64,000 nt of DNA. It comes from Scleroderma bovista. Lineage: Eukaryota; Basidiomycota; Agaricomycetes; Boletales; Sclerodermataceae. Location of the stretch: the NCBI GenBank assembly GCA_037178675.1, contig JAYMGJ010000277.1, positions 62,001-126,000 on the forward strand, in the 5' to 3' direction. The position numbers and the translations under genes are program-made. Under the pieces are notes generated by a model, which worked only from the letters and a program-made list of their open reading frames with translations, had not been told where the DNA came from and ran no database searches. Of the stretch, positions 1 through 11,310 are shown in pieces. Position 1 is the stretch's first letter. Each line of letters starts with the position of its first letter.

Positions 1-726
1 CAGCATCTCGACGCGGAGTCAAAGATGCTGCTGGGTTGCGAGCTGTAAAGCTCCGGAATTGGCTAATGGAAGCCGGAGGTTGCCTGTGGTTAGACAGGGC
101 TTGTTGGGTGGCAGAGAGATGGAGGTCGTCTACTGCACCTGCTTCCTCAGCAAGTGCTGCAGCGGTACGAGCACGAGAGCGTGTAGTCATAGTCATAAGA
201 GATGGAGAATAGTTTGCGTACGAGGTATGGAAACAGTGAACCCACACAAGTGTGAGTCTGAAATACTGTCAAGTCCGGGTCTACTCCAGTAGGGGGTCCG
301 GTCAAGTCCGGACGAAGGCGGACGAAGGAGGAGGGCAGAGGGCTGGACAAGGGATAGTCTGGCCGGAGTTGGTGACCGCTTGGATTCAACGACAAGGACA
401 AAGTGCGTTGATCCCTTGCGTAGGTTCTGGTCAAGGTGACGATGACGGAGACAGAGACAGAGACAGGGACAGGAGTAGTGACTATAGTTGATTTCAGACT
501 GAGGAGTACAGGATAATCTACAGAGTACTTATACTAAGTGCAAACTAGGGACGAGTATATATGGTGACAAGTAAACAGCCTAATGGTGGACAAAGGACGA
601 CCGGAGTAAGGGATAGACCAGGTCCGATGAAAATAAAGTCAGGTCCGATGAAAATAAAACAGGTCCAGTGAAAATACTACAAGGTATGAGATATAACAAG
701 TTCATGGAGAACTCACGTCAAGGCAG
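1..726 (-). mobile_element. Edge of a second Gypsy-1-family Ty3 element with truncated LTR
   Basis: Positions 1-266 match the leader region just inside the right LTR of Gypsy-1 (about 17490-17749). From 267 the sequence matches the LTR itself, starting TGTCAAGTCC. The match stops at 726 after CAAGGCAG, which corresponds to about LTR position 465 of 639, so roughly 174 bp are missing. Orientation is the same as Gypsy-1, so the coding part of this copy would lie left of the window. The LTR is more diverged than the two Gypsy-1 LTRs are from each other. It abuts the RPB1 fragment directly. Confidence 0.85.
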
Positions 727-1916
727 TCCCCGTGGCTTCTTCGTCTTGTCCTCAACCATGCATGGATGATCTATCGCAAGCTCACGATGGCATACGTAGC
801 TGGATGCATTGCAGAGAGCTTCAAGATGGACTTGTTCATCATTTGGAGCGAAGATAACTTGGAGAAACTGGTCATTTGGTGTTGTGTTCTTGGAGGTGGA
901 GATAAAGACAATGATGGCCTCGGTGTGGTTGAAGAAGACATTTTCCTCCACCAGCTGGAGAACACAATGTTGAGCTCGGTCAGTCTGCGCAGTGTACCAG
1001 GCATTCATAGTGTTCACCTCTAGGAACAGGTGGATTCAACATTGCACTTGACATTGACATGCTCAAGGACACCATCATCAACCATCGACTGCTTGTACAG
1101 AACATGCTCGCAGCGCATGCAGATGGCGGGATGACTCCTGGTCAGGTGGCCATGACACCCTACGATACCAACTCGCCAGCCTGGTCAAAGAGTAACTTCA
1201 AGGGCAAATCTGCAGCATTCTCTCTGCCACCGTCAATGGCGGCAATGATCCTGCTAATTTCTCATTCCTTCCATATGGCCAGAGTCCACTGGGTGCTGGA
1301 GGCATGTCGCTTGCTGGTCCTGGGTACAGCCCGAGCTCGCCAAATGCATATTTGCCTACATCGCCCTATGTCCCATAGTCTCCACATGCAAGTGCTACTT
1401 CACCATTCGGTACATCACCATATGCGACATCCCCACCATTTTATGATTGGAGCTGAGGAGCCACATCCCCTACCTACTCTCCGACTTCGCCTGTGCTCAA
1501 TCTCACGTCGCCGGGTTACTCACCAGTGAGTTCTGAGTTCTGAGTATTCCCCTACGTCACCTTCTTTCTCACCTACGTCACCCCGCTACAGCCCACAGTC
1601 CCCATCCTTCAGTCCGACCTCGCCGTGATACTCACTGACTAGCCCCTCTTTCAGCCCCACATCACCAAGATGTAAGCTCTGCTCTTCTGACATTTTGTGA
1701 GCAGCTGACCAGAATGTTTTATGTCCAGATTCACCCAGCATGGCTCTTTTTTCCCCAAACAAACTACTAATCCAGATGTTTGTGCTTTATTTTGTATAGC
1801 ATGTATGTGTTTTGGGTAATTCGCTGCCCCATAGCACCTGTGCAAATGTCCCTGTCGTCTCCAAAATATTCACCCACATCACCGGTGTTGCCATTATCAC
1901 CCAAATACTGTAAGTG
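722..1916 (+). pseudogene. rpb1: Fragment of RNA polymerase II largest subunit (RPB1), decayed
   Basis: Conceptual translation from about 733 gives RPB1 sequence leading into a stretch with IIWSEDN and DGLGVVEEDIF, the region before the C-terminal part of the core. At about 1030 it jumps to the linker (ALDIDMLKD, MTPGQVAMTPYD) and then to heptads of the CTD (YSPTSP, FSPTSP, YSPQSP) at 1540-1660 and 1850-1915. The sequence between these two core segments is missing. Stops interrupt the CTD, including a TGA where arginine is expected before a YSLTSP heptad and a TAG where glutamine is expected. The sequence between 1674 and about 1845 begins GTAAGC and looks like a retained intron, arguing for a DNA-level copy. 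RPB1 is normally single-copy and essential, so this fragment is non-functional. Confidence 0.85.
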
Positions 1917-2073
1917 GTTTATCTTTAGTTTGATTAACATACCAATCCCTTTGAGTCAATTTGTTCCATATCATTCAGAATGTGGTGTAGTAGTAGATAA
2001 TCCATAGACAGAAACCAAGTAATCAACAACTGTAGACTATCTAGTACACCCTAGTACTACAACAGCATGATGA

Positions 2074-5000
2074 TCAAGAGATGGTATAAAAGAAATCTTT
2101 GTCAAAGTACTTGTTCAAAAAGAATGACTGTGAAAAATGAATACTATTATTCGTGGTGAACCGGTTATCTGCAGTACGGTCAAAGCGGGGAATGATATGA
2201 GCGTATGATCTGATCTGATCCAATGGAAATACTTCTCCAAGCACGGACCCTGATGCACGTGTGGCTCTCTTCAGGACATGCAAGCCAGTGGTATGCTCAA
2301 CAGCTGAGCCATTGGCTTGCGGGATGATGTCGAACCGCTGGACATAAACCAGGAAACGGTTTGTGAATGGGCTGACCTTTCCTCTGGGGAAGACGGGACA
2401 CATGATGAGACGGGTATGGACAACAACATGACCTGTGAAAGATGGATAAGAGCATAGGTGCAATAGGTGAAACATACCTCGCAAACCACTTGATGGCCAC
2501 TTTTCTGCTCGGTCTACATTCAAGATAGCTGCGTCATAACGTCCGTACTTCCATTTATTATCTGGTGGGTGTGCATGAGCAGAAAAGGTTGATGAAATAC
2601 TGGATGGGTCGTAGTAAGACTTTTGCTGGAGGCGAACTCGAAACCACACATGAAGGTTGTTGAATGGAAGGTGCACATCTGGTGGGCACTTCTCTGACCT
2701 CCAAAGGAATGGAAATTCTGTGTTAATGAACCCTCGCGGTTGAGATAGTCACTGAGTGCTCCACGAAGGTCAGGAAGATCGAAGATTTCTGCCACACGGT
2801 CGACAGGAGCACAGCGGAGTGAAGGGCTAAGGTTGAGATGAATTGCAGTCGAGCCACCAATAAATGTTTGCAATGGAAGCGTAGGGTTTGGATCTGCAGC
2901 CAGCCGAGTAGCAACGCTAAAGAAATTGGTCTTGCCCCATTCTGGAGTCCATATCTCATCCAAGACAGACGCATGACTATCTGCAATGTCTTCCTGAGCG
3001 CTCTCCACATCCGAGTCGTTGTGAGGCTGAGAGTCGATCGTCTGAGGAGCCGATTGGGCTAATTTATGAAGTGTGACCGCAGTATCAAAACGTCGGCACT
3101 TCTCGAGATGATCCAGGCACCGGCAAATCTGAGACTCATAGTTGTGATTGTTGGTGGTAGAAGTGGGATCCTTAACAACTTCAATATGGGCATGTTCTGT
3201 GGTATCTGCTGGCCACTGGAGGAGGGAACCGACCCGTTCGATGCTAGGAACAACGCCCTGTGCCAACTCGAGCTTTGGAATATGCCAATGCTCAAGGATA
3301 GCATTGGTCTTCTGGCCACGGCGAAGGCCACCCTCAATTATTGCGTGTTTATGGTCATGAAACTCTTGTAGTGCACGTTTGATCTTGTCATGGGTAATCG
3401 AAGTAATGGCGGGGGCTTGTGAAAAGTACTGGAACTCCATGAGAGCATGGAGTGATGTGACAACATCAGGGGAAGTAGCACCAGTGATGACAGCAATTAT
3501 ATATCGCTGGATTTCTCTTTGTATTTGTCCACCCACCTGCTTCAGCTTTGTGATTCCGTTGCTAAAATGGTGAAGGCCTGTAATTGGCTGGATGATTGAG
3601 AATCGGAAATCAAGCTCAGTAGCTCCAAGAGCTTGGATGCACCAGTGTACATTGTGGTCCCAGAACATGTGATGCCAGTAGTGTAAGGCTTCAGGGGTGA
3701 AGAATTGAGACGGATCCGAGAGCGGCCACTCACAGAAGAAGGGGAGTGATACGCCACTGAGTCGAAAAGGCTCGCATGCTGCAAAGTACTGAGAAACGTC
3801 CTGGGGATCGCACTGAATTGAAGCGAGCTGGGACAGGGTGAGTGCGGCAGTGCGAGGTGGGTGGCGATGTGGGTCCCCGAAGTCCTTATACATCGCAGTG
3901 GTAATAGGTGATGTATTGCCGCGCACACACGCTAACAGACACGCCTCGGGTGTGTCAACAATGTAGGATACCAAGGGGGTGAAGCAGTATCGGAGGTTTC
4001 CAACAGGGTCCGACATCATCCGACCGATGCGTGCTGCCTGCTTGAGAGGTTCAAGAATGATATCGAGGCAGGAATGAATTAGTTGTGCTTCAAGGACGGA
4101 GCGCATCCTTGGAACAGCATGAACAAACTGTGGAATTGGCAAAAAAAGCGAGGAGGAGGAAGGCATGAGACAATGCTTTATTCTGCACAGCCATCTTGAT
4201 ATTGGCGAGACTGATGAGTAACGGGTGCGCGACCCTCCCTCCGCACATGTTCGTGATGTTTGTCTTGTCTGAGGAAAGGACCACTCCACAGAGCGTAGCG
4301 CCCTCTGGTACTTGTGACTTTGTATTGAAAATAAACTTATGCCACGACTAATGAGAATACGAACTCTTACCTGCATGTCCCAAGCTCCATCGCTACTCAT
4401 CCACTCAGTGAAAACCCTCACTATCCATTCTGCAGTGGTGAATAAACGGAATGGTGTATAATCCATCTTCCCTGCAAAGAATGGATGGTTAAAGAGCGAC
4501 TCCATGCAGTCAAGAGCATCACGGGAATATAAGTGAACTGGCTGCTTGGTGGGATGCACAGTGGCGACAATCCTGAAGTTCCATCGTGGGCCTGATGGGA
4601 GAAGTTCGGCCCGTGCACGGAGATCTTTCGCAGTCCAAAATGACAGTGACATTTTCTTCGTCCAGTAGATGGCTCGAATTAGTATACTATCAACTAGTGA
4701 TACAATGCTTACTGCTTCCAAGGATAAAAATTTGTCAAGTGCGCTCATACTGAGCTTAGATGTTAGTAAAAAGTTGGCCATCTTCCAATCGTCGAGGCCA
4801 GAAAAGGGGTAGAAGACGTTGATTTGCCGATAGGCGGAATACGGGTCAGCATCGAACTGGTTGATGAAGGTTGCTCCAACTTTATAAACCAGACCAGTGC
4901 CACTGAGATATACCACCACCCTTCCAACATTGTCTGAAGCATGTGATAGCGAGGGCTCTGCAAAAGGGGGCTGGGTGGGAGAAGGGGATCTGTTTTCCCC

Positions 5001-5255
5001 ACCGTTGGAGTATGCATCTGGCCCGATGTAATCGGGGTCAATCTCCAGCATGGGGAAGAAATCGGAAGATGGCGCATGGAAAGCAGAGGGGGAAAGGCCT
5101 TGGATTGTGCGTTGATCCCGAGTAGCTGTAGTTGCTGAGACTACTTCTGTGTGCCAGTTACTATTGACATTGCAGGTGGACTGGGGTTGTGCTCGGTGGA
5201 GTGTGACACCTCTTGCAGTGTCAAACTGTTTGAGACACTTGGGACAGGTTGGCAT
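2074..5255 (-). pseudogene. Plavaka-like (KDZ) transposase, copy A, frameshifted
   Basis: Starts with MPTCPKCLKQF, a C2-type finger completed by H and C residues, followed by the conserved body of a large Agaricomycete transposase family: PFSGLDDWK, DALDCMESLFNHP, WMSSDGAWDMQ, SSDKTNI, DPVGNLRYCFTPLVSYI, FFTPEALHYWH and ADTTEHAHIEVVKDP. I place it in the Plavaka/KDZ group from family resemblance. An intron (donor GTAAGAG on the minus strand near 4370) follows GAWDMQ. After splicing the frame reads SSDKTNI and then breaks at a run of seven A (4141-4147), where one base too many shifts the frame; a second shift near 2700-2730 separates the last conserved block (LPFNNLHVWF). About 1000 residues would be encoded if whole. 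It faces its partner gene across 135 bp. Confidence 0.85.
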
Positions 5256-5390
5256 CGGTGAGAAAAGAGAGGACTCACTTCAGGTCTACGTATTGCATGA
5301 TGGCCTGCAGGTGTTCGGCTGTGTTATCATATTAGTACAAACACAAGGCAATCACTAATTGTGCGTGTCAACAAAAACTTTCAACCTCTC
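5256..5390. promoter_or_regulatory. Bidirectional intergenic region, copy A
   Basis: A 135-bp spacer between the transposase ATG (minus strand, 5255) and the partner-gene ATG (plus strand, 5391). It must contain both promoters, or their starts, if the two genes are separately transcribed. The same head-to-head arrangement recurs in copies B and C. No TATA box is obvious. Confidence 0.5.
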
Positions 5391-6234
5391 ATGATGCTTC
5401 ACCAGACTGAAACTGTAGCATCTGCTGAGCAGTCCCAGTCAGAGCTGCACCCTGTTGGTACCTTACTCCCATCAAACACAGCTCGCACAGCCGGCCAACC
5501 TCTTACTAGCATACCACCTGCAATGCAATCCTCGTTAAGCACTCTGCCTGCCACTCCCAACACCGACTCATCTCAATCCATTCCGGCCACTGTGTTATCC
5601 TCAACCTTCCGCCAACCCTGTTAAAAGGAACACCCTCAGCTGTTGGGGCCATACGAAGGAGGAAGTCCTTATCCAATGTCCCTTTCAATCCCACACCCCT
5701 CTGGCAGCATCTGAGTCAAGTTTCACCTGGAAATAAGTCCTCGGTCTCTCAAGGACACCATTTATTGGTCAAACGAAACAAGGTAAGATCCATCATGTTT
5801 TACTTATAGTTACTGATCTGCAAGATGTCATAGACGAACTTTGATGACCCATTTGAGGTTGAGCATGCAGAATTTGAGCAAGATGAAGCGCTGTGTGTCC
5901 TTGATATTGCGAGGGTTCAATTTAAGGTGCGCCGCCTTGAGCAAGCATTGGCAGAGGCCAAGCTGGAAGAAACGATCACACTTGGGAATCTTTACAAATG
6001 CCAAGCTCGCGAGGCGGAGAAAAGGCTAGAGAGTGCTGAGTTTGATCTTGGGCACATTCGGAACACCATCCGGACCAGCGGAAGCTCTCTTTGTGAGATT
6101 CCAAGCAAGCGTCGCTGTACTTCAAGTTCCAGCATTGATACTAGTACTGGTATGTGGTCCTCAAATTGCAACGGACATGACTCTGAGAGCTGATTACAGA
6201 TGGACATGTCTTGCCTGAGTTTTACCTTACATGA
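5391..6234 (+). pseudogene. Divergent partner gene of Plavaka-like copy A (coiled-coil, IRxSG type)
   Basis: I do not recognise the family. Exon 1 begins MMLHQTETVAS and encodes a Ser/Thr/Pro-rich segment. A frameshift near 5620 is needed to continue into the frame TPSAVGAIRRRKSLS. An intron runs GTAAGA to AG around 5785-5830. The next exon begins TNFDDPFEVEH and contains an amphipathic helix (RRLEQALAEAKLEE, REAEKRLESAEFDL) ending GHIRNTIRTSG. A further intron starts GTATGTGG near 6150, and the last exon ends about 6234. The helix plus IRxSG ending is shared with the partners of copies B and C. Function unknown; a role with the transposase is inference from linkage only. Confidence 0.6.
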
Positions 6235-6346
6235 TGTACTATGTCCTCCCCGCATCTTAGTATTTTGTTACTCTGTGTAACTACATTTTGGCTACTACTG
6301 TTGTTCCATCATTATCTTTGAAATCTAGTCATCTGTTGCAAATGTC

Positions 6347-6472
6347 GAACTGTGGACAATGTCATGCGCTGTGAGGACTGGATATGCTGCACCACTGGGT
6401 AACTGCGATAACTGTGGACACTGTCGTGTACTGTGAGGCCTGGTATCCGCTGTATCACCGCATAACCGTGAC
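6347..6472. repeat. Diverged 63-bp tandem duplication
   Basis: Two adjacent units beginning AACTGTGGACAATGTC and AACTGTGGACACTGTC share the order CTGTGAGG-CTGG-CGCTG-ACC-CATAACC with substitutions. They lie in the gene-free stretch 6235-6699 between copies A and B, where I see no other feature. Confidence 0.55.
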
Positions 6473-6699
6473 AACTGTGGGCCTGTTAACGTGATGTATT
6501 CGGGTAGGGCTGGGACCCTGCCGCAATGTATGCTGTAATGTGCTGTAAAGTACTGTACTAATATGGTAATAACTGTAAGGGCTGTTCCGAAATAAGGTAT
6601 TTGCTGATGTAGCACTTAGTCAGCAAGATAGCCTTGAAGTTATTGAAGTGCCGGATCTGATGGGGACTTTTGTGGTCGTCAATAAAGGTAAAATTTCAA

Positions 6700-9600
6700 C
6701 TAATCATAGGTGGGACAAGTACAGTTAAGTGTATAGAAAAACTCCTTGTTCCAGTACTTGTTCAGCCAGAATTCCTCCAATAATGCAATGGAATCCGTTG
6801 ACGACAAACACTTGTTTGCGGTCTTTCCGAATTGTGGGACCAAGTTAACTGGAGCTCGGAGGTGACTGAGGGGAATGACATCGCCAAGATATTCACCACT
6901 TGCTCATTTTGCTCTACGCAGGATATGCATTGAAGTGACCGGGTCGCATTTGCTCCCACATTGAGGTACAATATTGAGTCGTCTAACGTATGCCAAGAAT
7001 CTGTCGTGCCAGTGAGGTCTTTGACCATGAGGTGGCACAGGACAGAAGATTAGTTGTATTTCACCAATGCAATGGCCTGCCAAGGTGGTGTTGGATCAAC
7101 GTCCCGGTGAAGTTGTGAATATGGAATTACCTTCAAGCCCTGATGTGGGCCACTCCTTGCTCAGATCGGTATTGAATAGGACCGGGTCATAATGCCCATA
7201 GCGCCAGGTCGTAGAAGGTGGTGCAGCAATGACAGTGTGTGTGGGGTCGAGATCTCCCCCTGGGTGAAATGGTCTCTGCTGCAGGCAAACAGCATGCCAC
7301 ACAGTGAGGTGGGAGAATGGGAGATTGCAAGTATTGGTAGAATGATGTTGCCCTGCAACCTGGTGTGACAACCTTTGCGCTTCCCACTGGAGGTAGTCAC
7401 CAATTGCGCCGTGGAGATCAGGGATATTATGCTCGGTAGTGATAGTGTCGATGGGAGCGCGATTGATCTTCGGGTCCTTGATTATGTTAATTGCAGTGTT
7501 GCAAACAACAGATGTACGGAGAGGAATTGGGACTGATCCGCGAGGGGCAACCAACAGTTCCTGAGCTTTTGCGAAGTAGTCAGCTGGAGAACGTTTGGGC
7601 TGCCCTAGTTTGGCAACTGATTGGAAGAGTTGTGTGTCATCATCTGCATTGACAGGGGTGAAGTCCTCGTCATCTTCATCTTGGTGATGGTCCTGCACCT
7701 CTTGCAGGGATGTAGCGAGCTCGAACCTCGAGCATTTCTCGAGATGGTCTAACTGGCGACAGATTTGAGGGTCAATGTCGACATTATTGCTCCTGCGAGC
7801 AGGATTTTTGACTACAACAATATGGGCATGTTCTGTTACATCGGCTGTCCATTGAGCAGGGGCACCAGAGGTTTGGATGGAGGGAACGACACTTTGCAGG
7901 AGTTCAAGCTTTGGAATGTACCAGTTATCGATTGCGTTCTTCTTTCCCTTTCTCCCACTGGCTGTTATGATGGACGCTTTGTTGTCATGAAACGCTTGAA
8001 GGGATGCAATGAGCATGGCGCAATTGTTGTTGTCAAGCTCAGGAGCTTGTGCGAGATAACGGAAGTCCAAAAGGGAGCGCATTGCGAGGATGACACGGGG
8101 AGGGGCGGCACCAGCGATTACAGCGATCAGGTACCGCTGTACATCTTGCTGTGTTCTGCCAGTGACCTTGGTCAGGTGGGAAATACCCTCACCAAAGTGT
8201 CTGTAGCCAGTGGACGGCTGGAGAACAGAGAAACGGAAGTCAAGTTCTTTAGCGCTGATGATGTTGATGGCCCATTTGACGTCGTGATCCCAGAAAAGCT
8301 TATGCCAGTCATGAAGTGCCTCAGGTGTAAAAAATCGGGACGGATCAGAGAGGGACCAGTTCCGAAAAAACGGCTTGGTGACTCCATTCAAACGATACTT
8401 CTGTGCAGCCTTGAAATATTCTTCGAAATCATCTGGGTCAACATTGATGTTCTGCAGCTGTTGCAATGTGAATCCTTTCGTCCGAGGCGGGTGGCGGAAG
8501 CTATCTCCAAACTGCTTGTACATTGCAGTTGTGACTGGCGACGTCTTCCCTCCCACTGCTGCAAGCATACATGCTTCAGGGGTATCAACGACATAGGACA
8601 CAAGGGGAGTGTAGCATAACCGCAGGTTACCCAAAGGATCATTCATCATGATCCCGAGGCATGCAGCCTGCTTCAGTGGTTCAAGTACAATGTCAAGGCA
8701 TTCGTGGAGGAGACAGTCTGAGAGGACGCCGCACATGCATTTGTTTTTGTGGATGAACTTCGGAATTGGTAGGAGTGCCGCCAGTAGAAATGCATCAGAG
8801 GACAGTTTGAGACGGGTTGACATATGGATGTTGGCAAGTCCAAGAAGCAGAGGGTGGGCACAGCGATCGCCGACGAGAGCGGAAATGTTGGTTTTGTCCG
8901 ACAACAGCATCACGCCGAGAAGTGTTGCTCCATCAGGTAGTTTGCTCTGCCGTTGAATCAGGTAACTTGGAAATCCATCTCACTGTGAGGGAACGCACCT
9001 GCATGTCCCAAGCACCATCGCTCGTCATCCATTCACTATACACGTGGACTAGGCGCTCGGCAGTGCGGTATATGCGACGCGGGATGAGATCAAGTTTATC
9101 GTGAAAGAGAGGATGCTGAAAGAGTGCCTCCAAACACTCCACGGTGTCGTGGTAAAATAATCACACAGGAGACTTGGTAGGCTTTGCAGTTTGCATGATA
9201 CGATAGTGCCACTTGGGGCCACTTGGGAGGAGTTCAACTGCGCCGCATAGTTGTCGTGCTGTTCGGAATGAGATGGGGAGATTTCTGATCTGTTATTTGA
9301 TTTGATTTTGAGGCGGGGGTACTAGTTGTATTAGAAAGACTTACCAGCTCAAGGGAAAGCAAACTGTCCACGGCAGCCAAGCTCAAGCCGGAACAGGTTA
9401 ACCAGAGTCCAAACTCCCAATCCGAGCGAGAAGCAAACGGATAGTAAGGATTGGACTGTCATTCATTCGAAAAAGCATCACTGTCAAACATACCAAGGAA
9501 GGTCTTCCATTCACCAGGGAAAATCTTAGCAGCATCGGGAAACTCCTCCACTAACCCCCAAACAGGGTCTGGGCCCATATCCACATCCATAGCTTCTTCT

Positions 9601-9818
9601 GCACCCCCAAACCTGCTTGGAGATGGTGGGTTCCAGTCTTCAGGTACGTATGCATCGAGGGCGCCATGCTGTGGATTTACAACTTCAACTTCGTCGATTT
9701 CGGAAAAACGAACCAGGTCGTTGACCCAGTGATGGCAATGAGACGTGGGTTGGTTCATGTGTCGCTGAATAGCTTCGTCCGATGGCAATATCTTGCCACA
9801 GCTTGGGCATCGCGGCAT
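6700..9818 (-). pseudogene. Plavaka-like (KDZ) transposase, copy B, with premature stops
   Basis: Starts MPRCPSCGKILPSDEAIQRH (C2H2-like finger), then an acidic linker, WEFGLWLTCSGLSLAAVDSL, DTVECLEALFQHP, WMTSDGAWDMQ, an intron, and a long open part (7096-8913) with SDKTNISALVGDR, DPLGNLRLCYTPLVSYV, FFTPEALHDWH, IPKLELLQSVVPSIQ and ADVTEHAHIVVVKNP. The last exon carries DRFLAYVRRLNIVPQ and ends FFYTLN near 6700. Introns use GTAAGT-type donors. In-frame TGA stops occur after FSNE (about 9458), within KSPV-LFYHD (about 9158) and in RRAK-ASGEYLG (about 6905). Same family as copies A and C, but clearly a separate lineage by sequence. Confidence 0.85.
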
Positions 9819-9900
9819 GGCAATATGGTAGCGGAGTATCTCGTGTGAAAGAGCACAAGCAAGTGACGGTCTGCTACGACTATGTTGCTTTTCACTTACC
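9819..9900. promoter_or_regulatory. Bidirectional intergenic region, copy B
   Basis: Only 82 bp separate the transposase ATG (9818, minus) from the partner ATG (9901, plus), the tightest of the three divergent pairs. Any core promoters must overlap or be shared. Confidence 0.45.
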
Positions 9901-10511
9901 ATGTCATCCCTACCCCCTTCTTCCTTTCCTCCAACTACCCCAACGACTACAAAAATGGACTCAAGCGGTGCCGTTTCAGATCACACTGGTATCACAGAAA
10001 TTTTTGCAACCAGTTCAAGGCCTGAGGTGCGAATGAACAAGTTCGAACATACCTCCCCGCCTCTATCTCAATCCCCATCCCCTTTGTTGCATACCGGCCC
10101 TCTCTCCTTGCATGATGAATCGCTCAGCTCAACTGCCATTGACCCCTCCATTCTATTATCTGAGTCCGACACCCAAGATCATTTCAGAATGTCTCATAAT
10201 GTAAGTGTATGATATTTATTCAATGACCACTCATAACAGTAATCAAGCCCCACATTACTCACGATAACTCTTCCCTTGATCCTGATGACAACCCATACCT
10301 GCACTTAGAATTAGCACGTGCTAGGTGAGCTGTCCTTCGCGCAAAGGCATGCCTTGCAGCGTGTGAGCTGTCAGAGCAAATTTCCCGCACGTGTTTCTAT
10401 TGTTTGAAGGCTAAACGTATCAAGAAGCAACTTGACGATGCAAGCAATGGGGTTGGGCAAATTTGTGACCAGATTCGACGATCTGGTCGGACTCTTCACC
10501 ATCAACCTATC
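9901..10511 (+). pseudogene. Divergent partner gene of copy B, split by Gypsy-1
   Basis: Exon 1 begins MSSLPPSSFPPTTPT and is Ser/Pro/Thr-rich, like the partner of copy A. An intron begins GTAAGTG at about 10201. The second exon contains DDNPYLHLELARAR, an in-frame TGA where CGA would fit, and then a helical stretch ending GQICDQIRRSGRT. Gypsy-1 is inserted immediately after CTATC (10507-10511). The reading frame resumes at 18394, after the second CTATC, with LQRQPRC, and ends near 18442. The conserved ending aligns with GHIRNTIRTSG of copy A and GHVRLTIRQSG of copy C. Function unknown. Confidence 0.6.
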
Positions 10512-11150
10512 TGTCAAGTCCGGGTCTACTCCGGTAGGGGGTCCGGTCAAGTCCGGACGAGCACGGACGAAGGAAGAGGGCAGAGGGCTGGACGAGAGAT
10601 TAGTCCGGCCGGAGTTGGTGACCACTTGGATTCAACAACAAGGACGACGTGCGTTGATCCCTTGTGTAGGTTCCGGTCAAGGTGATAGAGACGGAGACGG
10701 AGACGGAGACAGGCAGAGACTGGAGTAGTAACTAAGTTGATTTCAGACTGAGGTCTACAAGGTAAACTAGAGGGTACTTATACTAAGTAGAAACTAGGGT
10801 CGAGTACATACGGTGACAAGTAAACAACCTAATAGCGGACAAGGGATGACCGGAGTTAGGACTAGGTCAGGTCCAGTGAAAATAAAGTCAGGACCGGGTA
10901 AAATAAATCAGGTCCAGTGAAAAAGCTACAAGGTATAGGATATATCGAGTTCACGGAGAACTCACGTCAAGGCAGGGTAGACGGCGAGGTGTAGTAAGAG
11001 CGAATGGAGTATAGACCAAGGGTCGTAGTTAGCAGAAGGTTATCTGCGCGACCGTGACCGGAGTAACTGAGAACGACCGGAGTTGAGCTATGGGGCTGCA
11101 ATGCGACCGGAGTAACCGGATAGGATCCGGAGTTGGACATGGTCGTAACA
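10512..11150 (-). repeat. Gypsy-1 3' LTR (left)
   Basis: 639 bp, same length as the right LTR. In element orientation it starts TGTTACGACC. It is rich in CCGG: four CCGGAGT copies lie within the first 115 bp (11035-11150), and more TCCGG sites fall at 10519-10615. A short GACGGA hexamer run lies near 10690. It differs from the right LTR at about 15 positions, nearly all CpG transitions. Confidence 0.95.
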
Positions 11151-11170
11151 GTATCCCCCTTTTAGGGGCC
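11151..11170 (-). other. Gypsy-1 polypurine tract
   Basis: On the minus strand the sequence next to the 3' LTR reads CTAAAAGGGGGATAC and then TGTTACG, the usual layout of the plus-strand primer of fungal Ty3 elements. Confidence 0.85.
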
Positions 11171-11258
11171 GAACCCATGAGGCCCCAACGAGGCTGACGT
11201 GTGGTCGCCTAAGATAATGCGGAGTCCGGAGTTAATGTCTGAGTACGAATTCTGGATC

Positions 11259-11264
11259 TATAAA
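11259..11264 (+). promoter_or_regulatory. TATA box of the antisense gene
   Basis: TATAAA on the plus strand, about 50 bp before the ATG at 11311 and about 110 bp inside the end of the left LTR. It supports independent transcription of the antisense gene. Confidence 0.5.
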
Positions 11265-11310
11265 GCTCAGACCGGTTTTGCCTTTACCCCCAATTTACTG
11301 CTATCTGAAA

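Noticed and set aside
59..491. Short frames in the LTR and leader at the window start
   Set aside because: They lie in non-coding LTR/leader sequence matching Gypsy-1 and are not kept between copies.
2520..5255. Single uninterrupted 911-codon frame as the true copy A protein
   Set aside because: It reads through an intron and uses a wrong frame between about 4370 and 4147; the conserved SSDKTNI block is in another frame, so the apparent continuity is accidental.
7765..8619. Plus-strand open frame of 284 codons
   Set aside because: Exact antisense of the open central part of Plavaka-like copy B; it has no family features and exists because the transposase exon is long and open.
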